Below, in pieces: positions 24,869-32,193 of a stretch of 64,000 nt of DNA. Made by a program: the position numbers and the translations under genes. Each line of letters opens with the position of its first letter. Positions within the stretch are counted from its first letter, which is position 1. The notes under the pieces were generated by a model. That model saw nothing but the letters and a program-made list of their open reading frames with translations, had not been told where the DNA came from and ran no database searches. This DNA is from an uncultured Tenacibaculum sp. (lineage in GTDB: Bacteria > Bacteroidota > Bacteroidia > Flavobacteriales > Flavobacteriaceae). The stretch lies in contig CANMIL010000003.1 of NCBI GenBank assembly GCA_947497895.1, positions 496,001 to 560,000 of the forward strand. The letters are read 5' to 3'.

Positions 24869-24892
24869 AAAGATGCTATTGCTAGCATCTTT
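24869..24892 (-). terminator. Intrinsic terminator of the small glycine-rich protein gene
   Basis: The 10-bp stem AAAGATGCTA/TAGCATCTTT with a 4-nt loop is followed on the minus strand by a T-rich tract. It lies about 115 bp after the stop at 25007. Confidence 0.8.
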
Positions 24893-25006
24893 CCACCCTT
24901 CATTCTATTTCACTCACTTAGTGAGTCAAATTCTTTCAACTTTAGTCGAAATATTTTAAAAAAAGGATTCTGATTTACCTTGGACTAACCACAGTAATAA
25001 CAGATC

Positions 25007-25258
25007 CTATTTACTCATGGCGTTTTTAATAAGTCCAATAATGACCATTAAAACTCCACCTCCTACTCCACCACCTGCAATACTTCCTACTATTCCTCCG
25101 AGATCAATTCCCAACATTCCAAGTAATTGACCTCCAAGACCACCTCCGAGAATTCCTACAACAGAATTCCACAGTGTTCCCATAGAGAATTTTTTAAGCA
25201 AAGCGCCAGCCAGGTTACCACCTAGGGCACCTGTTAATAAACTAATTATTAATTCCAT
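25007..25258 (-). CDS. Small glycine-rich membrane protein
   Basis: The 83-residue, very hydrophobic product has repeated GG and GGG motifs (GILGGGLGGQLLGMLG, GSIAGGGVGGG) and a short basic C-terminus. It looks like two or three glycine-zipper transmembrane helices. Similar small proteins occur next to unrelated genes in many Bacteroidota and are sometimes misannotated in databases. A role in the membrane is likely, and pore or scaffold formation is only a guess. It has its own start region and terminator. Confidence 0.75.
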   Translation of the reverse strand: MELIISLLTGALGGNLAGALLKKFSMGTLWNSVVGILGGGLGGQLLGMLGIDLGGIVGSIAGGGVGGGVLMVIIGLIKNAMSK

Positions 25259-25333
25259 GTTTTGATTTTTTTGGTAGTTATCACTACCTAAATTAACTAA
25301 AAATAAAACAATAAAACAAATAAAATCAACACA

Positions 25334-26299
25334 TTACAGTTCTCCGACATGAAATAATGCGTCTCCCATGTTAATAATTGGAAAGTTATTTTTTGCAATT
25401 ACATAGCCATTAATTGGAGACTTTACTTTGTAATTTGTCTCTCCATAAGTATCCATAATACTTCCTAAAATCTCGCCTTTTTTAATTGGACTACCGTTTG
25501 CTACTTTTGCTGAAAATAATCCAGCGACTTTAGCTCTTACCCACTTCCTCTTATTCAAATGAATACTTTCATGCTGAGATACTATCTCAGGAACATCTGC
25601 TATCATTTCAAAATGTCTCAGTACTCTTAATGTCCCATGAATTCCTTCTTGAATTGCATGCTCATCGAGTCTTAAAGATTCACCTCCTTCGTAAACAATA
25701 ACAGGAATGTTATTTTTATGACATTCGTTTCTAAAAGATTTTGGAATTAATTTGGAACCAAACATTAAAGGCGCGTTGAAAATTTTAGCTAATTCAAAAC
25801 CTCGTTCGTCCTGTGGAGTATATCTTATTTGAGGAAAGTTGTTCCTTTGTGCCCCTCCAGTATGATAATCGATAGCAAAATCCACATTTTTAATTAACTC
25901 TTTCATTAAATAGTGAGCAATTCTACTTGCTAAAGAACCAGACTTTGATCCTGGAAAACTTCGGTTCACATCTTTTCCGTGCATATTTCTTGTTAAATCA
26001 AGAAAGCCAAATACGTTCAATAAAGGAAGCACAATTACACAACCTTTATGAATTTTATATCTTTTGTCAATAAGCATTCGTCTTACCAACTCAATGCTAT
26101 TCGTTTCATCTCCATGCAATCCGCCTTGTAATAAAACCGTTGGTCCTAATTCATCACCATTAAAAACATACACTGGTATTTCTATCAAAGTTCCTGTAGC
26201 TAATCTGTCAACAGGAATTTTAATCAATTTAGACTCTCCTAATCGAATTCTTTCATTACGTATAACTACCTCTTCGTTCTTGAACCCTTTGTCAAACAT
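25334..26299 (-). CDS. Succinylglutamate desuccinylase/aspartoacylase family protein
   Basis: The 321-residue M14-like zinc hydrolase shows GGLHGDETNSIE (zinc ligands His and Glu), DYHTGGAQ (third zinc His) and a later VYEGGES with the catalytic Glu. The C-terminal part (SPINGYVIAKNNFPIINMGDALFHVG) resembles a biotinyl-lipoyl-like barrel seen in this subgroup. Its start overlaps the 3' end of the rimK-like gene by 34 bp, so they are translationally coupled. This pairing with RimK-type ligases is frequent in marine bacteria and suggests a cycle of amino-acid addition and removal on a substrate, but the substrate is unknown. Confidence 0.88.
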   Translation of the reverse strand: MFDKGFKNEEVVIRNERIRLGESKLIKIPVDRLATGTLIEIPVYVFNGDELGPTVLLQGGLHGDETNSIELVRRMLIDKRYKIHKGCVIVLPLLNVFGFLDLTRNMHGKDVNRSFPGSKSGSLASRIAHYLMKELIKNVDFAIDYHTGGAQRNNFPQIRYTPQDERGFELAKIFNAPLMFGSKLIPKSFRNECHKNNIPVIVYEGGESLRLDEHAIQEGIHGTLRVLRHFEMIADVPEIVSQHESIHLNKRKWVRAKVAGLFSAKVANGSPIKKGEILGSIMDTYGETNYKVKSPINGYVIAKNNFPIINMGDALFHVGEL

Positions 26300-27168
26300 T
26301 TTTTCTCGATATATTTTATAATTCCTTCTGCTACATTCACTTTTGTATAAGCCTCTATGCCTTGTAAGCCCGGTGTTGAATTTACCTCAATTAACAAAGC
26401 ACCTCTCTTTGAACGTATCAAGTCGACTCCTGCCACTGGAAGACCTAGATAATGCGCCGCTTTAATCGCCATTTCCTCCTCCTTTGAAGATAAACTCACT
26501 ACTGAACCAACTCCACCACGATGAATATTCGACCTGAAGTCGTCTTCTAAACCTTTTCTTTTCATTGAAGCAATCACTTTATCTCCAACCACCAAAGCTC
26601 TAATGTCTTCACTATTGCTTTCTTTAATAAACTCCTGCAATAGAAAGCTAGTGTTCATAGTATGTAAAGTATCAATAATGGATTTAGCAGATTTTTCTGT
26701 TTCGGCCAAAATAACTCCCATACCATGAGTACCTTCCTGTAATTTAATAATCACGGGAGCCCCGCCTAAAAGATGTATTTGTTCTTTAATATTGTCGGTA
26801 TTCACAGAAAAAACAGTATCTGGAATTGGAATGTTCTTTCTATTCATAATTTGCAATGTCCTAAGCTTATTCTGTGCCCTCAAAATCCCGAGCGATCTGG
26901 CAGTGCTAAAAACACCATTCATTTCAAATTCTTTAACAATAGCAGCTCCATGTCCAGTAATAGATGCTCCAATTCTTGGAATAATTACATCAGGTTCGTC
27001 GATAATATCATCTCCTTCAAAAATAACATGTCGTTTTCCTTGACTTAACTTAACCGAACACTTTGAATGGTTTATGACACTTACATCATGTCCACGAATA
27101 ATGGCTTCATCATAAAGTCGTTTAGTAGAATAGACCTGATCACTAACCGAGAAGATAAAAATGTTCAT
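26266..27168 (-). CDS. RimK-family alpha-L-glutamate ligase (ATP-grasp)
   Basis: The 300-residue ATP-grasp protein is similar to ribosomal protein S6 glutamate ligase RimK. The N-terminus is MNIFIFSVSDQVYSTKRLYDEA, and the ATP-grasp core includes PVIIKLQEGTHGMGVILAE, VGDKVIASMKRKG and a late LIEVNSTPGLQGIE with metal-binding Glu/Asn. The open frame starts at a TTG two codons earlier; the ATG at 27168 is preferred. It is the first gene of a two-gene operon overlapping the desuccinylase-like gene. Whether it modifies S6, another protein or a small molecule cannot be decided here. Confidence 0.88.
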   Translation of the reverse strand: MNIFIFSVSDQVYSTKRLYDEAIIRGHDVSVINHSKCSVKLSQGKRHVIFEGDDIIDEPDVIIPRIGASITGHGAAIVKEFEMNGVFSTARSLGILRAQNKLRTLQIMNRKNIPIPDTVFSVNTDNIKEQIHLLGGAPVIIKLQEGTHGMGVILAETEKSAKSIIDTLHTMNTSFLLQEFIKESNSEDIRALVVGDKVIASMKRKGLEDDFRSNIHRGGVGSVVSLSSKEEEMAIKAAHYLGLPVAGVDLIRSKRGALLIEVNSTPGLQGIEAYTKVNVAEGIIKYIEKKCLTKGSRTKR

Positions 27169-27256
27169 AAGCAAGATATTGTTATATATATTTAATTACG
27201 ATTTTGATTCTTCATTAAATCTATCTTGCCATCGCAGTATAACCTGCCCCATTTTA

Positions 27257-27285
27257 AATTTCATAAATCCGTGATTTATGAAATT
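27257..27285. promoter_or_regulatory. Perfect inverted repeat, 13-bp arms, between rimK-like gene and BNR-repeat gene
   Basis: The arms AATTTCATAAATC (27257-27269) and GATTTATGAAATT (27273-27285) flank a 3-bp spacer. There is no T-run typical of a terminator, and the site lies in a divergent promoter region (89 bp from rimK, 164 bp from the plus-strand gene). An operator for a dimeric regulator is the simplest reading. Confidence 0.55.
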
Positions 27286-27448
27286 ATCTCAAAGATTCCA
27301 TGTAAGAATTTTCGTGTTCTCACAAATCTAATATTTTTTTTAACTTTTATGTAATCGAAGCGTAAAGGAAAATCTTAATTTGTGTTAATTTTTTTGAATT
27401 AGATATGGGTTGTAGTACTTTCATTGCTTCAACCAAAACATCAACTAA

Positions 27449-30271
27449 ATGAAAACGATTCTAAAAACAGCCTTGGTGCTGTTGTCTTTGAATGCAGCAG
27501 CGCAGCAGGCGCCTACTCCTTCAGAGATTATTCAGCAATCTTTGAAAAATAAAGAAGTACTTCACAACAATTCAATTGTTAAAAACATACCCTTTAAAAA
27601 TATTGGTCCAACAGTAATGAGTGGACGAGTAGTAGATGTTGATGTAAACCCCAATAACACCGCAGAGTTTTATGTTGGATATGCTTCAGGAGGTGTTTGG
27701 TACACTGATAATAACGGAACTACATTTATCCCTATTCTCGATAATTCTCCAACTCAAAATGTAGGAGATATCGCTGTCGATTGGAAAACGGGTACTATTT
27801 GGGTAGGTACAGGTGAAAATAACTCTTCTCGTTCATCGTATGCTGGAATTGGAATTTTAAAATCTACAGACAAAGGAAAAACATGGACAAACATGGGATT
27901 ACACGATAGTCATCATATCGGAAGAATCCTTATAAATCCGAATAATTCTAACGAAGTTGTTGTTGGAGTCATTGGGCACTTGTATTCTCCAAATGAAGAA
28001 AGAGGTATTTTCAAAACAACAGATGGAGGAAAAACATGGAACAAGACGTTATTTATAAATGACAAAACAGGAATCATCGATATTCAGCAAGTACCTAATG
28101 ACTTTACTACTTTATATGCAGCTTCATGGGAACGTGAGCGTAAAGCATGGAACTTCGATGGTGATGGTTCTGGATCGGCAATTTACAAAAGTACCGATGC
28201 TGGAAATTCTTGGACAAAAGTTACTGAGAAAAATGGTTTTCCTGAAGGAACTGGAGTAGGGAGAATTGGATTAGCTGTATTTAATGAAAATACGGTTTAT
28301 GCTATTCATGACAATCAATTCAGAAGAAAGAAAGGAAAAGATAAAAAGAAATCTTCAAGTGCATTAACCAAAGAAGATTTCAAAACAATGAGTGTTGCTG
28401 ACTTTTTAAACTTAACGGATAAAAAGTTGAATACTTATTTAAAAACAAACGGTTTCCAAGAAAAATACAGAGCTGAAAACGTTAAGCAAATGGTACGTGC
28501 TGGATCTGTTAAACCAATTGATTTAGCAAAATACTTGGAAAATGCGAACTCTTTACTTTTTGACACTCCTGTAATTGGAGCTCAAGTTTTTAAAACAACA
28601 AACGGAGGTACATCATGGGAAAAAACACACGATGGATATTTAGATGATTTATACTATTCATATGGATATTACTTTGGTGAGGTTAGAGTTGACCCACAAG
28701 ATGAAAACGGAATTTATGTTTTAGGAGTGCCTATCTTAAAGTCAAAAGATGGTGGTAAAACCTTCACCTCTATTAGCAAAGAAAATGTTCATGCAGATCA
28801 TCAAACCTTATGGATTAACCCTAAGAAGTCAGGTCATTTAATTGACGGAAACGACGGAGGTTTAAACATTTCTTACGATGATGGTGAAAACTGGACAAAG
28901 TTAAACTCTCCAGCCGTTGGACAGTTCTATGCAGTTTATGCCGATAACCAGAAAAACTACAAAGTTTACGGAGGTCTTCAAGACAATGGCGTATGGGTTG
29001 CAGATAACAATGCTAAGGTGAATAAAGCTTGGAAGCAATACGGTAAAAACCCATATGAGAACTTAATGGGTGGAGATGGAATGCAAGTTGCAGTTGATGA
29101 TAGAAATACCAATATTGTTTACACTGGTTACCAATTTGGAAACTATTATAGAATAGACAGAGAAACAGGAAAGCAAACATACATTCAACCAAAACATACT
29201 TTAGGTGAAAATCCATACCGTTTTAACTGGCAAACTCCAATTTTGTTATCAAAACACAATCAAGATATTTTGTATCTAGGAGGTAATAAACTTCATCGTT
29301 CTTTAAACCAAGGAAATAATTGGGAAACTGTATCTGAAGATTTAACTCAAGGTGGAAAAAAAGGAAATGTTGCTTATGGAACATTAACAACTATTTCTGA
29401 AAGTCCTTTCCAGTTTGGATTGTTATATGTTGGTTCTGATGATGGTTTAATTCATATTACTAAAAACGGTGGTGGATCATGGGAAAACATCTCAACAAAT
29501 CTACCTAAGGATTTATGGGTAAGTAGAGTTATCGCTTCGAAGCATAAAAAAGAAAGGGTTTATGCCACTTTAAATGGATATCGTTTTGACGATTTTACAA
29601 CCTATGTTTATCAATCCGACGACTATGGTAAAACATGGAAAAGTATTGGTAGCAATATTCCAACTTCGCCAGCAAATGTGATTAAAGAAGATCCTGCAAA
29701 AGAAAACATTTTATACTTAGGAACTGATAATGGAGCTTATGTTACCTTCAACAATGGGACTGAATGGCATCCATTTTCTAAAATTCCAAATGTTGCCATT
29801 CATGACTTAGTTATTCAACCAAAAGCAAAAGAATTAATACTAGGAACCCATGGACGTAGTTTATACAAAGCAAACATAGCTTCTTTCCATTTATTAAAAG
29901 ACACTAATAAGAACACTCTTTTCCCAATTAAAAACTTAAGAAAGAGTTCTTACTGGGGAAGTTCATGGAGCAAATGGTTAAAACCGAATACTCCAAAACA
30001 TGCGATAGCCTTTTTCTCTGATTCAGATAAAAAAGTAGACCTAATTATTAAATCTGGAGACATTGTTGTAAACACTATTTCAGTGGATGCTAACAAAGGA
30101 TTTAATGAAGCCACTTACGATATTTCTTTTTCGGAAAAAGGAAAGAAAGTTTATTTAAAGAAAAATAAAGATGCTCACCTGAAAAAAGCCAAAAACGGCG
30201 TGTATTACTTACCAAAAGGAAAATACACCGTTGAATATTCAGGAAAGAAACAAATTTTTGAAGTTAAATAG
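27449..30271 (+). CDS. Secreted BNR/Asp-box beta-propeller protein (VPS10/sortilin-like)
   Basis: The 940-residue protein has a signal peptide (MKTILKTALVLLSLNAAAQ). At least eight Asp-box motifs of the form S/T-x-D-x-G-x-T/S-W/F follow, for example STDKGKTW, TTDGGKTW, STDAGNSW, TTNGGTSW, SKDGGKTF, SYDDGENW, TKNGGGSW and SDDYGKTW. Two tandem beta-propellers are expected, with a basic insertion around residues 290-360. No sialidase catalytic set was found, so the common database name glycosyl hydrolase is not supported. No T9SS sorting domain is evident. It stands alone and has a strong terminator. Confidence 0.85.
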   Translation: MKTILKTALVLLSLNAAAQQAPTPSEIIQQSLKNKEVLHNNSIVKNIPFKNIGPTVMSGRVVDVDVNPNNTAEFYVGYASGGVWYTDNNGTTFIPILDNSPTQNVGDIAVDWKTGTIWVGTGENNSSRSSYAGIGILKSTDKGKTWTNMGLHDSHHIGRILINPNNSNEVVVGVIGHLYSPNEERGIFKTTDGGKTWNKTLFINDKTGIIDIQQVPNDFTTLYAASWERERKAWNFDGDGSGSAIYKSTDAGNSWTKVTEKNGFPEGTGVGRIGLAVFNENTVYAIHDNQFRRKKGKDKKKSSSALTKEDFKTMSVADFLNLTDKKLNTYLKTNGFQEKYRAENVKQMVRAGSVKPIDLAKYLENANSLLFDTPVIGAQVFKTTNGGTSWEKTHDGYLDDLYYSYGYYFGEVRVDPQDENGIYVLGVPILKSKDGGKTFTSISKENVHADHQTLWINPKKSGHLIDGNDGGLNISYDDGENWTKLNSPAVGQFYAVYADNQKNYKVYGGLQDNGVWVADNNAKVNKAWKQYGKNPYENLMGGDGMQVAVDDRNTNIVYTGYQFGNYYRIDRETGKQTYIQPKHTLGENPYRFNWQTPILLSKHNQDILYLGGNKLHRSLNQGNNWETVSEDLTQGGKKGNVAYGTLTTISESPFQFGLLYVGSDDGLIHITKNGGGSWENISTNLPKDLWVSRVIASKHKKERVYATLNGYRFDDFTTYVYQSDDYGKTWKSIGSNIPTSPANVIKEDPAKENILYLGTDNGAYVTFNNGTEWHPFSKIPNVAIHDLVIQPKAKELILGTHGRSLYKANIASFHLLKDTNKNTLFPIKNLRKSSYWGSSWSKWLKPNTPKHAIAFFSDSDKKVDLIIKSGDIVVNTISVDANKGFNEATYDISFSEKGKKVYLKKNKDAHLKKAKNGVYYLPKGKYTVEYSGKKQIFEVK

Positions 30272-30299
30272 AAAAGGCGCCTTCTGGCGCTTTTTTTTT
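30272..30299 (+). terminator. Intrinsic terminator
   Basis: A 10-bp stem (AAAAGGCGCC with GGCGCTTTTT, including one G:T pair) has a TTCT loop and is followed by a run of T. It begins directly after the BNR gene stop codon. Confidence 0.88.
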
Positions 30300-30368
30300 A
30301 TGCCTTCTCCTGAAAAAATATTCGCACTTTATTAAGTAGAAAATATCACTTGAATGTTAAAAGATTAA

Positions 30369-30376
30369 TATCTTTG
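30369..30376 (+). promoter_or_regulatory. Bacteroidota -7 box (TATCTTTG) for folB
   Basis: This is an exact TAnnTTTG match ending 4 nt before the folB ATG, which predicts a leaderless or nearly leaderless transcript. Confidence 0.7.
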
Positions 30377-30380
30377 CTTC

Positions 30381-30743
30381 ATGGGAATAATACAAGTAAA
30401 TAATATCCGTTTATTTACCAATCACGGATGCTTAGAAGAAGAAGCGAAAATAGGTTCAGAGTACAAAGTTGATCTTGAAGTAAAGGCCGATTTAAGCAAA
30501 TCTTCAGAATCGGATGTATTGGCTGATACCGTTGATTATGTTCATTTAAACAATATTGTTAAGGAAGAAATGGCCATTCGATCTAAGTTACTTGAACATG
30601 TAGCAAAAAGAATTTTAGATCGTATATTTAAAGAGTTATCTTTAGTGGAAGAGGCTGAAGTTAAGGTTGCTAAAATCAACCCGCCAATTGGTGGAAATGT
30701 TGAAGAAGTTGTGATTGTTTTAAAAGATACTCGTAAAAATTAA
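30381..30743 (+). CDS. folB: Dihydroneopterin aldolase
   Basis: FolB splits 7,8-dihydroneopterin into 6-hydroxymethyl-dihydropterin and glycolaldehyde in folate synthesis. The 120-residue product has the normal length. It starts MGIIQVNNIRLFTNHGCLEEE, with the conserved HGxxxEE, then has a DTVDY pterin-site block near residue 46 and KINPPIGGNV near the end. The -7 promoter box ends 4 nt before the ATG, so the mRNA is probably leaderless. The tRNA-Cys gene follows on the same strand behind its own promoter. Confidence 0.96.
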   Translation: MGIIQVNNIRLFTNHGCLEEEAKIGSEYKVDLEVKADLSKSSESDVLADTVDYVHLNNIVKEEMAIRSKLLEHVAKRILDRIFKELSLVEEAEVKVAKINPPIGGNVEEVVIVLKDTRKN

Positions 30744-30749
30744 AAAACA

Positions 30750-30780
30750 TTTGCAATAAACAATAAAAGGTGTAAATTTG
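30750..30780 (+). promoter_or_regulatory. Promoter of tRNA-Cys: TTTG - 19 bp - TAAATTTG
   Basis: TTTG at 30750-30753 and TAAATTTG at 30773-30780 match the full two-part Bacteroidota consensus at the expected spacing. The tRNA begins 20 bp downstream. This is the clearest complete promoter in the window. Confidence 0.8.
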
Positions 30781-30799
30781 CAATCCCAATCACTATTAG

Positions 30800-30870
30800 G
30801 GTGTCGTGGCCGAGTGGCTAGGCAGTGGTCTGCAACACCATCTACAGCGGTTCGAATCCGCTCGACACCT
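30800..30870 (+). tRNA. tRNA-Cys (anticodon GCA)
   Basis: The cloverleaf folds by eye. Acceptor stem is GGTGTCG/CGACACC, the D arm contains GGCTAGGC, the anticodon stem is GTGGT/ACCAT with loop CTGCAAC (GCA at 34-36), and the T stem is AGCGG/CCGCT with TTCGAAT. The discriminator base is T (U73), as required for Cys identity. CCA is not encoded. Confidence 0.97.
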
Positions 30871-30874
30871 CAAG

Positions 30875-30904
30875 AAAAACCTGATCAATGATCAGGTTTT
30901 TTTA
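30875..30904 (+). terminator. Terminator of tRNA-Cys
   Basis: The stem AACCTGATCA/TGATCAGGTT around one A is followed by a T-run and starts 5 nt after the tRNA. Confidence 0.88.
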
Positions 30905-31009
30905 TGCTTTATATTTTCATACTCCAATTCTGATCATTCTGTCTAAATTCTAATTTTATTTATAAAATTTTGCTTACATTCGGGTCAACCAAATTAAAAT
31001 CAAACTATT

Positions 31010-31177
31010 ATGTCTAAACTACTTTTAAACCTTAACGGTGTTCAAAAACTGAACAAAGAAGAACAGAAAGAAATTAACGGAGGTCGTTATTCGTTGTATT
31101 GCCGCAAACATTCAGATTGCTGGAGGATTGAAAGAGCTTCTTTCTGCGATAGAAGGAATTATTGTGTCTTTTTATAG
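31010..31177 (+). CDS. Double-glycine-leader peptide, bacteriocin-like precursor (55 residues)
   Basis: The small ORF encodes a 25-residue leader that begins MSKLLLNLNG, continues with QKLNKEEQKEINGG and ends in Gly-Gly. This is the pattern of peptides exported and cleaved by C39-peptidase ABC transporters. The predicted 30-residue core (from RYSLYC) is cationic and has four Cys spaced C-x5-C-x8-C-x5-C, suggesting two disulfides. A terminator follows at 31184. Leader type and length resemble GG-leader families common in Bacteroidota; the core is not one I recognise. No transporter or immunity gene is adjacent, so export must depend on genes elsewhere. Function (antimicrobial, signal or other) is inference. 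Confidence 0.75.
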   Translation: MSKLLLNLNGVQKLNKEEQKEINGGRYSLYCRKHSDCWRIERASFCDRRNYCVFL

Positions 31178-31183
31178 AACAAA

Positions 31184-31209
31184 AAAATGCGGCTTTAGAG
31201 TCGCATTTT
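31184..31209 (+). terminator. Terminator of the double-glycine peptide gene
   Basis: The outer stem AAAATGCG/CGCATTTT encloses a small inner stem. It begins 7 nt after the stop codon, supporting the view that the short ORF is an independent gene. Confidence 0.8.
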
Positions 31210-31337
31210 ATATTTTACAATTAGAGTTTCAGTATTTCTGAAGCATTTTTTGAAAAAACAGCAATCCACACACCTAAAACCGATGCTTTTGCTTTTTATT
31301 AACAAAAAATTAGTTAAAATTCTGCATCTTTGTAGCT

Positions 31338-32183
31338 ATGCGTATATATCCTATTGAAACAGGTAATTTTAAATTAGATGGAGGTGCCATGTTTGGCGTT
31401 GTACCAAAATCAATTTGGCAAAAAACAAATCCCGCTGACGATAAAAATATGATTGACATGAGTATGCGCTGCTTACTCATTGAAGACGGTGATCGTTTAA
31501 CTTTAGTTGACACTGGTTTAGGAAACAAACAATCGGATAAGTTTTTTGGGTATTACTATTTGTTCGGAGATTTTTCGCTAGACACTTCATTAGCGAAATA
31601 TGGTTTTCATCGTGACGACATCACCGATGTTTTCCTTACGCATTTACATTTTGATCATTGTGGTGGTGTTATCCAATGGAATAAAGACAGAACTGGATAT
31701 ATGCCAGCGTTCAAAAACGCCAAAGTTTGGAGTAACGATAGGCATTGGAAATGGGCAGTTGAACCCAATCCACGTGAAAAAGCTTCTTTTTTAAAGGAGA
31801 ATATATTACCTATTGAGGAAAACGGACAACTAAACTTTATTCATCGCAATGCCAAAGATCAAATAGGTTTTGATGTGATTTTTGTAGATGGTCATACCGA
31901 AAAGCAAATGCTACCTAAAATTGAATATCAAGGTAAAACGATTGTTTTTATGGCTGATTTACTACCAACCGTTGGGCATATTCCTCTTCCATATGTTATG
32001 GGATATGATACCAGACCATTACTTACCATTAAAGAAAAACAAGTTTTTTTAAACGAAGCTGCTGACAAGGAGTTTTATTTATTCCTTGAACATGATGCGC
32101 ATAATGAACTTTGTACAGTTCAGCATACGGAAAAAGGTGTTCGTTTAAAAGAGAGTTATAGATTTATAGACATTTTTAATTAA
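31338..32183 (+). CDS. Metallo-beta-lactamase-fold hydrolase
   Basis: The 281-residue protein carries the zinc motif THLHFDHCGG (HxHxDH, residues about 99-108), a downstream VDGHTEKQ with the next His, and FMADLLPT with the bridging Asp. Overall layout resembles the AHL-lactonase/AttM-like branch, but lactonase activity is not proven. No signal peptide. A CATCTTTG box ends 5 nt before the ATG, so the mRNA should have almost no leader. The subtilase gene follows 10 bp after its stop, so the two are probably co-transcribed. Confidence 0.88.
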   Translation: MRIYPIETGNFKLDGGAMFGVVPKSIWQKTNPADDKNMIDMSMRCLLIEDGDRLTLVDTGLGNKQSDKFFGYYYLFGDFSLDTSLAKYGFHRDDITDVFLTHLHFDHCGGVIQWNKDRTGYMPAFKNAKVWSNDRHWKWAVEPNPREKASFLKENILPIEENGQLNFIHRNAKDQIGFDVIFVDGHTEKQMLPKIEYQGKTIVFMADLLPTVGHIPLPYVMGYDTRPLLTIKEKQVFLNEAADKEFYLFLEHDAHNELCTVQHTEKGVRLKESYRFIDIFN

Positions 32184-32193
32184 GATAGAAATT

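Noticed and set aside
27449..30271. Glycosyl hydrolase (sialidase)
   Set aside because: Asp-box repeats are present, but no catalytic residue set of sialidases could be found.
30800..30870. Integration site or genomic island at tRNA-Cys
   Set aside because: No integrase, no repeat of the tRNA 3' end downstream, and neighbouring genes show normal housekeeping content.
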